A stretch of DNA of 64,000 nucleotides from contig JAEEND010000018.1 in assembly GCA_016283575.1 (NCBI GenBank), positions 223,264-287,263 on the forward strand, read 5' to 3'. Shown piece after piece: positions 1-8,239 of this stretch; position 1 is the first letter of the stretch; each line of letters begins with the position of its first letter. Source of the DNA: Lachnospiraceae bacterium (GTDB lineage: Bacteria; Bacillota; Clostridia; Lachnospirales; Lachnospiraceae). A program made the translations under genes and the position numbers. The notes below the pieces were generated by a model, which was given only the letters and a program-made list of their open reading frames with translations, ran no database searches and was not told where the DNA came from.

Positions 1-770
1 TTATATACGACTCTTGTAACATAGGTATTCTCACGTTCTTTAAGATCAAGGACGTAGGATTTGCCCACCACGTTTTGGTCTATAACGGTCTCTTCCGAAA
101 GAATGTTATCAGCATTGATAAGGGCGCTTGAAAATACCTTCTGACCGGTGGTCTTGGTCATGCCCAGGATGCTTATGTAATTGCCGTCGGCAACTCCTCT
201 TTCGGTGTTCCACATGCATTTATTAACAGCCTTATGGATGATGCTGAAATCAAGCTTCACCGTTACATAGGCTTCAACACTGCAATTTATGGGACGAAGG
301 GAAAGCTTTGAAAATCCCATGTGGGAATTTTCCATCCCTAAGAATCTTTCAAAAGAAACTTCTATTCCCTTACCGTCTTTTAATAACCATATAAAGCTTC
401 TTGTTAAGATGCCGGTTTTCAGATCAAGTTCTCTCCTGAAATCGCAAATCTTAACTTTGGATAATTCGAGCTTTTCTCCGGCTACGGTAATTTCGGTTGA
501 AAGCCAGTTAACGGAATTTACCATATATTCCGTAGCATCTACCACGCCCTTATAGGATTTTCCTTTCGGATCACGCTCGTAGATCCCGTTAAAATAGCTT
601 CCCACAAGAGAATCACCCTCGTAGCCTTCTTCGAAGAAGCCCCTTATACCCATATATTCATTACCCAGGGAAAATACCGATTCAGCCACCTCCGAATAAT
701 CGGGATCGAAGCCTTCTTCAATTATTTTCCAGGGATGAACTTCAAAATATCTGTCAGCTTGCTTAGCCAT
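1..770 (-). CDS. Glycoside hydrolase family 65 phosphorylase, N-terminal part (cut by window edge)
   Basis: Translates from the ATG at 770 without a stop to the window edge (about 256 residues). The ATG follows an AGGAG site at a good distance. The N-terminal text has the GH65 signature NEYMGIRGFFEEG followed by SYFNGIYE, the start of the beta-sandwich domain of maltose, trehalose, kojibiose and nigerose phosphorylases. Such enzymes split an alpha-linked disaccharide with phosphate in the cytoplasm, giving glucose 1-phosphate. The catalytic (alpha/alpha)6 barrel lies outside the window, so the linkage specificity cannot be read. It is the fourth gene after a binding protein and two permeases, which fits uptake and phosphorolysis of a disaccharide. 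Confidence 0.85.
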   Translation of the reverse strand, partial: MAKQADRYFEVHPWKIIEEGFDPDYSEVAESVFSLGNEYMGIRGFFEEGYEGDSLVGSYFNGIYERDPKGKSYKGVVDATEYMVNSVNWLSTEITVAGEKLELSKVKICDFRRELDLKTGILTRSFIWLLKDGKGIEVSFERFLGMENSHMGFSKLSLRPINCSVEAYVTVKLDFSIIHKAVNKCMWNTERGVADGNYISILGMTKTTGQKVFSSALINADNILSEETVIDQNVVGKSYVLDLKERENTYVTRVVY

Positions 771-785
771 TTCTAATCTCCTAAA

Positions 786-1670
786 TTAACCTTTAACCGC
801 TCCCGCTGCCGCACCATCGGTAATCTGTCTCTGGAAAAGAGCAAAGATTATTGTGGGCGGAATGATCGCAAAGAGACAGGCTCTTAACACACTTACCGCA
901 TCCGTAGGTGTATCCTTGAATGAGAACAGTTTAACCATAACTGTTTCGTAATTTGTTCCCTTTAACACAAGATAGGGAAGAAGGAAGTCTGACCAGGCTG
1001 CCGTTACCGCAAATATAGCCACTACCATGATGATGGGCTTGGAAAGAGGAAGAATTATGGCAGTAAAGATTTTCATTACGCCTGCTCCGTCCAGTTTTCC
1101 CGCTTCCAGCAACTCTTTGGGAATTCCCTCAAAGAATTCCTTGAACAGCACGATGTAAAAAGCATTGGCACCATATGCTAACCACAGCGGAAAGAAGGTA
1201 CCGTTTAAATTGAGAATGTTGATATTTCTGAATAAAGCAATGATATTGGTGGAGGATGGAATAAGCAGGCTCCACATAACAAGCAGAAATACCACATTAT
1301 GTCCCTTGGGTTTTAATATAGCCAGGGCATAGGCAAGCAGTCCGTTAAAGAATACGCTTGTCAAAATACATCCAAGTACCATGATCAGTGAATTGCGATA
1401 GAACTTGGGGAAACTGAAAGCGTTCCAGGTTGCCTTTAATCTTGAAAAATCATATACATCCGGTAAGATCGTGACGTTTCTGTTAAATTCCTTGATATCC
1501 TTAAAGCTTGCAAGGAACACCCAGATAATGGGGAATACGGAAAACAGCACGATGGCAAGGCATATGAGCATAATGATGATGCAAGCGATCTTAACAGAGG
1601 TAGAGCTTATATCATAGCCTCGTATTACACCGTCTTTTTTATTCTTATATTTTGTAAAAAACCCGTTCAT
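786..1670 (-). CDS. Carbohydrate ABC transporter permease, MalG type
   Basis: 294 residues with about six membrane segments and the cytoplasmic EAA loop (core DGAGVMKIFTAIILPLSKP) that contacts the ATPase. Length and loop are typical of the MalG/GanQ half of CUT1 importers. An AGGAGG site lies 7 bases before the ATG. It sits 12 bases after the partner permease and 15 bases before the GH65 gene, so all are co-transcribed. No ATPase gene is seen here; CUT1 systems often share a MsmX-type ATPase encoded elsewhere. Confidence 0.93.
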   Translation of the reverse strand: MNGFFTKYKNKKDGVIRGYDISSTSVKIACIIIMLICLAIVLFSVFPIIWVFLASFKDIKEFNRNVTILPDVYDFSRLKATWNAFSFPKFYRNSLIMVLGCILTSVFFNGLLAYALAILKPKGHNVVFLLVMWSLLIPSSTNIIALFRNINILNLNGTFFPLWLAYGANAFYIVLFKEFFEGIPKELLEAGKLDGAGVMKIFTAIILPLSKPIIMVVAIFAVTAAWSDFLLPYLVLKGTNYETVMVKLFSFKDTPTDAVSVLRACLFAIIPPTIIFALFQRQITDGAAAGAVKG

Positions 1671-1682
1671 TTACCGCACCTC

Positions 1683-2564
1683 CTAATCTTCCTTGGACCT
1701 TGTAAGCTTCATATAAAGTCCGCTCAGTATGATCAAGATAATGCAGATCATAACGCTTAATGCAGCACCGCCTGAGAAATCGAAATCCCTGAATGCGTAT
1801 CTGTACTGAAGCATCATAAGTGAGATGCTGGCGTTATTGGGTCCGCCGTTCTTAAGTACCATGGGTTCATACAGGATCTGGAATACTGAGATCACCTGTA
1901 AAATAAGCAACGTCTTTGCCAGTGAAAACACACTGGGAATAGTGATATGGAAGATTCTTTTCCAGATACCTGCGCCGTCAATAGTAGCGGCTTCATAGAG
2001 GTCAGGGCTGATAGCACTGATATTGGCCATATAGATAAGAGCTGTGGAGCCTGCACTCTTCCAGGTCATAGTCACTACTATAAGGGGTATGGTCCAATGT
2101 GTGTTATTAAGCCATTCAAGAGGCGCCACTCCGAGTTTTCCCAGGATGATATTAAGTACACCTGTGGCACCGGGGGTAAAGAAATAGTTCCAAATCCAAA
2201 TAGTCGCAATACCGGGTACAATGTTGGGAAAATAGATACCTGTTCTGAAAAATCCCTTCATGTGTACAGTTTCCGAAATGATAATGCCGAGGAAAATAGG
2301 AACGAGATAACCGATTACCAAAGACCACAGTGTATATGAAAAGGTGTTTCTGAAAGCTGCGATAAAATCAGGGCTTGCAAGAACACGTCTGTAATTGTCG
2401 AATCCAACAAAATCCAATACTTCATAACGAATTGAGTTGTGAAGCGAAAGTCTTACGTTTTCAAATAATGGCTCCCATACGTAGAAGCCGAAAAGGATGA
2501 GGGAAGGAAGCATTATGAGCCAGCCCCACAGATCCTGTCTTTTAAAAGATTTCTTTTTAACCAT
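1683..2564 (-). CDS. Carbohydrate ABC transporter permease, MalF type
   Basis: 293 residues, six predicted membrane helices, EAA loop with EAATIDGAGIWKRIFHITIP. This is the MalF-like half of a CUT1 sugar importer, working with the MalG-like gene next downstream. The start has a GGGAG site. The 140-bp gap to the binding-protein gene holds a stem-loop (separate entry), a common arrangement that keeps the binding protein mRNA more abundant than the permease part. Confidence 0.93.
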   Translation of the reverse strand: MVKKKSFKRQDLWGWLIMLPSLILFGFYVWEPLFENVRLSLHNSIRYEVLDFVGFDNYRRVLASPDFIAAFRNTFSYTLWSLVIGYLVPIFLGIIISETVHMKGFFRTGIYFPNIVPGIATIWIWNYFFTPGATGVLNIILGKLGVAPLEWLNNTHWTIPLIVVTMTWKSAGSTALIYMANISAISPDLYEAATIDGAGIWKRIFHITIPSVFSLAKTLLILQVISVFQILYEPMVLKNGGPNNASISLMMLQYRYAFRDFDFSGGAALSVMICIILIILSGLYMKLTRSKED

Positions 2565-2618
2565 ATATTTCTCCCGAACTTAAGTCCGATTTGACTTTTC
2601 GTGATTTTTAAAAAGAGG

Positions 2619-2664
2619 CTTTCAGTGAATGGGCGAGGATTTTCACCTCGCCCACCAATGAAAG
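2619..2664 (-). terminator. Intercistronic stem-loop between binding protein and permease
   Basis: A perfect 9-bp stem TGGGCGAGG / CCTCGCCCA with a 7-base loop (2630-2654), extended by outer pairing CTTTCA / TGAAAG. It has no good U-tract, so it more likely protects the upstream binding-protein mRNA or weakens transcription than stops it fully. Confidence 0.6.
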
Positions 2665-2707
2665 GTTAAGTATGATTTATGAATAATTAAGAATTCAATT
2701 ATCCTGA

Positions 2708-4165
2708 TTACTTAGTGAAAGTAGCATCAAGAATTGCCTGGTAGTTAGCGTTAGCCTGAGCCATAAGAGCTGCTACATCAGCATCCTTGTTGGTTAATAC
2801 TTCCTGTAATACCTTTGTAAGTTCAGCGTACATATCCTGTGTTGAACCGGGTTCTTCAGGGTGAAGTCCGCTTGTCTTTGTAGCATTGAAGTAAGAATCA
2901 AACATCTTAGGATCTACGTTTGAATATTCTTCTACAACTGCAGCCTGAGCTGTAAGGTAATCTTCTGCTGTCCAGCAAGGGAAGGAAGAAATTACGGGAA
3001 CACCGTTATCAACGTTGTTCTGAGCACCTGCCTTCATACCTGCGATAGCTTCATCTGTAGCAACGGGTGCCTTACCGATGATCTCAAGGAAGTCAAGAGC
3101 TGCATTGATCTGTTCAGGTGTGGATTCCTTGGAGAACATGTAAGGAGTACCACCGAATAATGAATACTGGTCGCATCCTTCAGCTGCGGGGATCGCACAC
3201 ATAGCAAGCTTGTCTACAGGAAGACCGTTAACCTGTGTAGGCTGAGCAACTGCATCGTTAGCACCGATGTACATAGCTGCTGCGCCGGTACCTAACTGCA
3301 TGAAACCTGTACCCCAATCTTCGTTGGTAGGGTCAGCTGTAAGTACGTCGTAGTCCCACTTTAAGCTCTTAACGAATTCCATAGCCTTGATTGCTTCAGG
3401 AGAAGCAAGGTTTGCTGTGAATGTTCCGTCAAGGTTATCTTTACAAAGTTCTGTAGCACCGAAGTTCCAAGCGATGTTGGAGAAGTGCCAGCCGCCTGCG
3501 TTATCCTTAGCAAGTAAGCAAAGGCCTGCAGCACCGGTCTTTTCTTTAATTATCTTAGCCTTTTCAGCAAGATCTTCCATGGATGTAGGGAAAAGAGGAT
3601 ATCCGTTTTCATCTACAAGTCCGGCTTCTTCGAAAAGTTCTACGTTGCACATAAGACCAAGTGCATAACCGTCACGAGGAACGCCGTATACATTACCATA
3701 GTCATCAGAAAGAAGTGCCTTGATGGAAGGGTTCATCTTGTCAAGCCATCCGCGAGCCTTGAGTTCTTCTGTGATGTCTGCTACAGCGCCGTTAGCGATG
3801 AGCTTCTTGGGTTCTGTGAACCATGTTTCAAATACAGTAGGAACTGTCTTTGCTTCAACCATGGGCATGAATGTGTCTGTTGCATATTTGTAATATGCAG
3901 GTGTGCAGGTTACTTCAGGGTGAAGACCCTTCATTGTTTCTACGTAACCTTCATAAATTTCAATATCTGCTGTTAAAGTATCTTCAGGCCAAATACCTAA
4001 AGTAATTTCAACAGGTTCAGCAGTCTCTTCTGTAGATGTTTCAGCTACAGATTCTACTGTTGATGCAGCAGGAGTTTCTGTGGATTCAGCTTTACCTGAA
4101 CATCCTGCCAGCATGGCAGCCATCATGGAAGTTGCTACCAATACACTTAATAACTTTTTCGCCAT
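2708..4165 (-). CDS. Sugar ABC transporter substrate-binding lipoprotein
   Basis: About 485 residues. The start at 4165 (MAKKLLSV) is chosen because AAAGGAGA lies just before it; a TTG further up would overlap this site. The signal peptide ends in a lipobox MLAGC, so the mature protein is a surface lipoprotein. After a Thr/Glu/Ser-rich linker comes a family 1 extracellular solute-binding fold. It captures the sugar for the two permeases downstream. It is the first gene of the operon, behind the operator-flanked promoter at 4290-4334. Acidic composition and length are normal for the family. The exact sugar is unknown; a GH65 phosphorylase downstream suggests an alpha-glucobiose. Confidence 0.92.
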   Translation of the reverse strand: MAKKLLSVLVATSMMAAMLAGCSGKAESTETPAASTVESVAETSTEETAEPVEITLGIWPEDTLTADIEIYEGYVETMKGLHPEVTCTPAYYKYATDTFMPMVEAKTVPTVFETWFTEPKKLIANGAVADITEELKARGWLDKMNPSIKALLSDDYGNVYGVPRDGYALGLMCNVELFEEAGLVDENGYPLFPTSMEDLAEKAKIIKEKTGAAGLCLLAKDNAGGWHFSNIAWNFGATELCKDNLDGTFTANLASPEAIKAMEFVKSLKWDYDVLTADPTNEDWGTGFMQLGTGAAAMYIGANDAVAQPTQVNGLPVDKLAMCAIPAAEGCDQYSLFGGTPYMFSKESTPEQINAALDFLEIIGKAPVATDEAIAGMKAGAQNNVDNGVPVISSFPCWTAEDYLTAQAAVVEEYSNVDPKMFDSYFNATKTSGLHPEEPGSTQDMYAELTKVLQEVLTNKDADVAALMAQANANYQAILDATFTK

Positions 4166-4200
4166 TTCAATGTCTCCTTTCAATAATATACGAAAAGTCA

Positions 4201-4214
4201 GTTTAACGTTAAAC
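4201..4214. promoter_or_regulatory. LacI-family operator, downstream copy
   Basis: Perfect 14-bp palindrome GTTTAACGTTAAAC, in the 5' leader of the sugar operon about 36 bases before the first start codon. It is identical to the copy at 4290-4303. The form (AT-rich arms around a central CG) is that of LacI/GalR operators. No LacI gene is in the window. Confidence 0.75.
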
Positions 4215-4289
4215 CCCTATAAAACTCAAGCAAGTGGACTTCCACTCGCTAAAATTTTCCTCCCCGAATGCTTTGATTCGTTTTGTTTC

Positions 4290-4303
4290 GTTTAACGTTA
4301 AAC
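4290..4303. promoter_or_regulatory. LacI-family operator over the transcription start
   Basis: Second perfect copy of GTTTAACGTTAAAC, immediately downstream of the -10 box at 4306-4311, so a bound repressor would cover the start site. The two copies are 89 bp apart, about 8.5 helical turns, far enough for looping or cooperative binding. Confidence 0.8.
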
Positions 4304-4305
4304 TA

Positions 4306-4334
4306 ACTATAACCCCAAACCTCTAAACTGTCAA
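4306..4334 (-). promoter_or_regulatory. Promoter of the sugar operon
   Basis: On the minus strand: TTGACA (4329-4334), a 17-base spacer, TATAGT (4306-4311). This is close to the sigma-A consensus. A second TTGACA lies 13 bases further upstream. The operator at 4290-4303 starts 2 bases after the -10 box. Confidence 0.8.
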
Positions 4335-4895
4335 CGCGAATTGTCAAAATAATTAACGATTTGTTAGAAATGTGAAAATATAAAAGGGGCTCTTTGTATA
4401 TTTTAGATAAAAGGGGATTTGCTCCCGATTTAATCCCGGAAATATCGTCTGTTCCGCATGATTATAGGCTTTCTATGCCCTTTTTCCGCTCTTCTTCACC
4501 TCATCTGCCACTTCTCCATCTTTCCTGCCCCTTTCTTGTATCCCTATACGGATTTGACTTCTGTTTTGGGATACTTGAGTCAGCCTGAAAGGGGCTATTC
4601 TATGAAAAACTATCCCAGTTTGAATTTATTTTCCATTTTGGGATACAGGAATCATCCTGAAAGGGGCTATTCTATGAAAAACTATCCCAGTTTGAATTTA
4701 TTTTCCATTTTGGGATACAGGAATCAACCTGAAAGAAGCTATTTTACTCAAAACTATCCCAGACGGATTTTATTTTCCGTTTTGGGATACTTGAGTCAAC
4801 CTGAAAGGGGCTATTCTATGAAAAACTATCCCAGTTTGAATTTATTTTCCGTTTTGGGATACTTGAATCAATTTGAAAGGGGCTATTCTATGTAC

Positions 4896-4986
4896 AAGCT
4901 TCACTACGCTCGAAAACACCTCGCTTAGTGAACTTGTATGGTTCGCACTACGCTCGAAAACACCTCGCTTAGTGCTCTACTCAAAA
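4896..4986. repeat. 91-bp dispersed intergenic element, copy A (inside the 72-bp array)
   Basis: Begins AAGCTTCACTACGCTCG and ends TGCTCTACTCAAAA. It contains two sub-repeats sharing CACTACGCTCGAAAACACC..., each with inverted ends (TTCACTA/TAGTGAA and GCACTA/TAGTGC), so it is a double stem-loop. It aligns without gaps to 38051-38141 with 80 of 91 bases identical by my count. It interrupts one unit of the array. Confidence 0.8.
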
Positions 4987-5130
4987 CTATCCCAGATTGA
5001 AGCTAATTTCCGTTTTGGGATACTTGAGTCAGCCTGAAAGGGGCTATTCTATGAAAAACTATCCCAGTTTGAATTTAGTTTCCGTTTTGGGATACAGGAA
5101 TCATCCTGAAAGGGCTTAGGCAGTAAAAAA

Positions 5131-5167
5131 ATATCCCAAAAGACTTTCAAAAAGTCTATTGGGATAT
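5131..5167 (-). terminator. feoB terminator, formed by the last array unit
   Basis: A 17-bp stem with one mismatch (5131-5147 against 5151-5167), loop of 3, followed on the minus strand by a run of seven T. It lies 25 bases beyond the feoB stop. On the plus strand it also has a T-rich tail, so it may stop both directions. Confidence 0.85.
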
Positions 5168-5191
5168 TTTTAGGTTTTTTATGTATTAAGA

Positions 5192-7582
5192 TTACATCTT
5201 AAGCTTATCGGCTTCTTTGTACTTTTTAACAAAAAGCATGTAAATCATGTATACAAGCACTGCGATGGCAAAGATCAATCCGAAGATATTTACCTTACCT
5301 GTAAAGAGGCCGCCGAACTGGTTGATTATAAGTGATATGGCATATGCAAAACCGCACTGGTAAAGCACTGCAAACCAGGTCCACTTTGCATTGTTCATCT
5401 CTCGCTTAATGGCGCCGATGGCTGCAAAGCAGGGAGCACAGAGAAGGTTAAATACTAAGAATGAGAATCCTGTAATTCCTGTAAATGCCTGTGAAAGAGC
5501 CTGCCATGCAGTGAGTTCTCCGCCACCATAAAGGATGCCCATGGTACCTACGATATTTTCTTTTGCTACAAGTCCTGTGATGGAAGCTACCGCTGCCTGC
5601 CAGTTACCCCATCCGAGGGGGATAAAGATCCAGGCGATCAGGTTTCCGATCTTTGCTAAGATAGAGAATTCAAGTTCGTCTTCCGCGAGCATTCTGAATC
5701 CGTCTTCAGCGAAGCCAAAGAAGCTTGTGAACCATACTACTATTGTTGAAAGAAGGATAATGGTTCCTGCCTTTTTGATAAAGGACCATCCGCGTTCCCA
5801 CATGGAACGAAGTACGTTGCTTACTGTGGGCATATGATATGCGGGAAGCTCCATTACAAAGGGAGCGGGATCTCCTGCGAACATTTTTGTTTTCTTAAGC
5901 ATGATACCTGAAACTACTATTGCAGCCATACCTATAAAGTATGCTGATGTTGATACCCATGCAGAGCCACCGAATATCGCGCCTGCAATCATGCCGATAA
6001 AAGGAACCTTGGCACCACAGGGAATAAATGTGGTGGTCATAATGGTCATACGTCTGTCGCGTTCATTTTCAATGGTACGGCTTGCCATGATACCCGGAAC
6101 ACCGCAGCCCACACCGATAAGCATGGGGATAAAGGATTTACCGGACAAACCGAAACGTCTGAAGATTCGGTCGAGAACAAATGCAATACGCGCCATGTAA
6201 CCGCAGGCTTCAAGAAAAGCAAGCATTAAGAATAATACAAGCATCTGAGGCACAAATCCGAGAACCGCGCCGACACCGGCTACGATACCGTCAAGGATAA
6301 GACCTTTAAGCCAGTCTGCTACATTAAGAGCATCGAGACCGCTTTCTACAAGAGCGGGAATACCGGGAACCCATACACCGTACTCAGCAGGGTCAGGTTC
6401 TTCACCGATTTCAGAAAGTGTGGCAACTGCTTCGTTGTAATCATCTATTGTGGCTGTTTCCACGGAAATTTCAAGGGTTTCTTCATCTTCTGTTTCATAT
6501 GTGAACTCAGAATCGGGAGCCTGTCCGTTTTCTTCAACGTAAATGTCATAGCCATCCACTATTGCGGAAGCTTCTGCGAAGCTCTCTGAGATTTCACCGT
6601 ATCCGCCGTCCATTCCGAATAAGTGGAATCCGTCTCCGAAGATCGCATCATTGGTAAAGTCCGTAGCGGGCGCTCCGACTGCCACCATTGCGATCCAGTA
6701 TACAAGGAACATAACTGCCGCAAATATGGGAAGGCCCAAGAAGCGGTTCGTAACAATCTTATCGATTTTGTCGGAAGTTGTGAGAGATCCTGCATTTTTC
6801 TTTTTATAGCAGGTCTTTATAACTTCTGCGATGTAAACATATCTTTCATTTGTAATAATACTTTCCGCATCATCATCAAGTTCTTTTTCTGCAGCAACAA
6901 TATCTTTTTCAATGTGAGACATAACATCTGCAGGAATATTTAACTGTTCAAGAACCTTATCATCGCGTTCAAAGATTTTTATTGCGTACCAGCGCTGCTT
7001 TTCTTCGGGCATATCGTGAACAACTGCTTCCTCAATATGAGCAAGGGCATGTTCCACGGGGCCTGAAAAAGTATGCTTGGGAACGGGCTTTGCTTCTCTT
7101 GCAGCCTTGATCGCTTCTTCCGCAGCTTCCATGATGCCTTCGCCCTTGATAGCTGAAATATCAACTATCCTGCAGCCAAGTCTTTCTGAAAGCTCTTTAA
7201 TGTTTATTTCATCACCGTTTTTACGTACCACGTCCATCATATTAACGGCTACAACCATGGGAATTCCAAGTTCGGCAAGCTGCGTGGTTAGGTAGAGATT
7301 GCGCTCCAGGTTGGTTCCGTCGATGATATTTAAGATAGCGTCGGGACTTTCGTTAATGAGGTAATTTCTCGCCACCACTTCTTCCAGAGTATAAGGTGAC
7401 AAAGAATAAATACCGGGAAGGTCCGTAACTGTAACGTCGTCATGCTTTTTAAGCTTTCCTTCTTTTTTCTCAACTGTAACTCCGGGCCAGTTACCTACAA
7501 ACTGGTTGGAGCCTGTGAGGCCGTTAAATAATGTAGTCTTACCGCTGTTGGGGTTTCCGGCCAATGCAATTTTAATGCTCAT
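5192..7582 (-). CDS. feoB: Ferrous iron transporter FeoB
   Basis: 796 residues. N-terminal G domain: G1 GNPNSGKT at residues 9-16, G3 DLPG at 54-57, G4 NMMD at 114-117. The membrane part has two Gate regions with the family cysteines (GVGCGVPGIMASRT and IPCGAKVPF). It moves Fe(II) across the cytoplasmic membrane, driven or gated by GTP binding. It is longer than E. coli FeoB because of an acidic insert around residues 320-410 in an external loop. AAAGGA precedes the ATG. It is the last gene of feoA-feoA-feoB, with a strong terminator after it. The promoter at 8148-8176 carries DtxR-type boxes. Confidence 0.97.
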   Translation of the reverse strand: MSIKIALAGNPNSGKTTLFNGLTGSNQFVGNWPGVTVEKKEGKLKKHDDVTVTDLPGIYSLSPYTLEEVVARNYLINESPDAILNIIDGTNLERNLYLTTQLAELGIPMVVAVNMMDVVRKNGDEINIKELSERLGCRIVDISAIKGEGIMEAAEEAIKAAREAKPVPKHTFSGPVEHALAHIEEAVVHDMPEEKQRWYAIKIFERDDKVLEQLNIPADVMSHIEKDIVAAEKELDDDAESIITNERYVYIAEVIKTCYKKKNAGSLTTSDKIDKIVTNRFLGLPIFAAVMFLVYWIAMVAVGAPATDFTNDAIFGDGFHLFGMDGGYGEISESFAEASAIVDGYDIYVEENGQAPDSEFTYETEDEETLEISVETATIDDYNEAVATLSEIGEEPDPAEYGVWVPGIPALVESGLDALNVADWLKGLILDGIVAGVGAVLGFVPQMLVLFLMLAFLEACGYMARIAFVLDRIFRRFGLSGKSFIPMLIGVGCGVPGIMASRTIENERDRRMTIMTTTFIPCGAKVPFIGMIAGAIFGGSAWVSTSAYFIGMAAIVVSGIMLKKTKMFAGDPAPFVMELPAYHMPTVSNVLRSMWERGWSFIKKAGTIILLSTIVVWFTSFFGFAEDGFRMLAEDELEFSILAKIGNLIAWIFIPLGWGNWQAAVASITGLVAKENIVGTMGILYGGGELTAWQALSQAFTGITGFSFLVFNLLCAPCFAAIGAIKREMNNAKWTWFAVLYQCGFAYAISLIINQFGGLFTGKVNIFGLIFAIAVLVYMIYMLFVKKYKEADKLKM

Positions 7583-7639
7583 AATAATATCCTTTCCGAG
7601 TTTTAATTCTTATTAAGTCTCTTTCATGTAAGAAACAAA

Positions 7640-7861
7640 CTATTCAACTTCCACCATTTCGGCATCCGCTTTACGAAGAGATAATTCGTAATTTCTCACT
7701 GTGATCTCTACGGGATCTCCCAGGGGAGCTACCTTTCGTACATATATGTCAACGCCTTTGGTAATACCCATATCCATGATTCGTCTCTTCACTGCTCCTT
7801 CACCATGGAGTTTAACAACCTTTACGGTTTCTCCGATTTTTACATCTTTAAGTGTTTTCAA
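7640..7861 (-). CDS. feoA: FeoA family protein (second of two)
   Basis: 73 residues, the size of a single SH3-like FeoA domain. It has the conserved pattern KIGETVKVVKL...RRIMDMGITKG...PLGDPVEITVRNYELSLRKADA. FeoA binds or supports FeoB in Fe(II) uptake. The start codon is TTG, preceded by GGAGG at 7 bases. It lies 57 bases before feoB. Confidence 0.93.
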   Translation of the reverse strand: MKTLKDVKIGETVKVVKLHGEGAVKRRIMDMGITKGVDIYVRKVAPLGDPVEITVRNYELSLRKADAEMVEVE

Positions 7862-7877
7862 TTTGAGTCCTCCTACA

Positions 7878-8090
7878 CTAAATCATTATTTTTCTTGCAA
7901 GTTCGTCGCTTACCGCAATGCGACTTTCTTTTACCTTGACAATAAGGTTTTCCCCTAATGAACTTACAATGCTGACTTCGCCGCCCACATTGAAGCCAAG
8001 GTCTTCTAAATGCTTCTTAACTTCGGGAGTACCGCCTATTTTTTTAATAATGAGCGGAAGTCCCGTATCTGCATAAACAAGAGGCATCAT
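7878..8090 (-). CDS. feoA: FeoA family protein (first of two)
   Basis: About 70 residues from the ATG at 8090, chosen because AGGAGG sits 6 bases before it; the open frame extends 9 codons further up without a site. FeoA-type SH3 fold: IIKKIGGTPEVKKHLEDLGFNVGGEVSIVSS...VKESRIAVSDELARKI. It has only 16 bases to the next feoA. Two FeoA genes before one FeoB is common in Clostridia. It is the promoter-proximal gene of the operon. Confidence 0.92.
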   Translation of the reverse strand: MMPLVYADTGLPLIIKKIGGTPEVKKHLEDLGFNVGGEVSIVSSLGENLIVKVKESRIAVSDELARKIMI

Positions 8091-8129
8091 CTCATTCCTC
8101 CTTTTATAAAAAACCATAATTCGCTATGG

Positions 8130-8143
8130 TTAGTTTTGACTAA
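8130..8143. promoter_or_regulatory. DtxR/IdeR-type box 2 at the feo start site
   Basis: Palindrome TTAGTTTTGACTAA, just downstream of the -10 box. It has the same TTAG...CTAA half-sites as box 1. A repressor here would cover the transcription start. Confidence 0.6.
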
Positions 8144-8147
8144 CTAT

Positions 8148-8176
8148 ATTTTAGTTAGCCATACCTAACTTGTCAA
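8148..8176 (-). promoter_or_regulatory. Promoter of the feo operon
   Basis: Minus strand: TTGACA (8171-8176), 17-base spacer, TAAAAT (8148-8153). The spacer and -10 box are overlapped by the iron box at 8151-8168. Confidence 0.75.
8151..8168. promoter_or_regulatory. DtxR/IdeR-type iron box 1 inside the feo promoter
   Basis: On the minus strand TTAGGTATGGCTAACTAA, close to the actinobacterial IdeR/DtxR consensus (TTAGGTTAGGCTAACCTAA, from general knowledge). It overlaps the -10 box and spacer, so metal-loaded repressor would block transcription. A DtxR-family gene lies 2 kb away at 10221. Confidence 0.7.
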
Positions 8177-8239
8177 TATTATTTTTATACTTTTTTAATA
8201 ATTTCGAATTGAGGGATTCATTGTAAAAAGAAAACAAAA

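Larger units (their letters stand above)
4564..5167. repeat. 72-bp tandem repeat array between the sugar operon and feoB
   Basis: The word GGGATA recurs at 4568, 4640, 4712, 4784, 4856, 5017, 5089 and 5161, that is every 72 bp except for one step of 161 where a 91-bp element has been inserted. Each unit carries TTTTGGGATAC, then CCTGAAAGGGGCTATTC, then ATGAAAAACTATCCCAG, then a T-rich tract. GGGATA and TATCCC of each unit are inverted, so units can pair as stem-loops; the last unit is the feoB terminator. The same unit makes a second array at 47212-47588. The first 180 bp of this gene-free stretch (4380-4563) shows nothing I can name. Confidence 0.9.

Noticed and set aside
4458..4928. 156-residue plus-strand reading frame across the repeat array
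   Set aside because: It is made of the 72-bp units, which keep frame only because 72 is a multiple of 3. The second array breaks the frame, so I annotate a repeat, not a protein.
4564..5167. CRISPR array
   Set aside because: The whole 72-bp unit repeats, with no unique spacers, and no cas gene is near.
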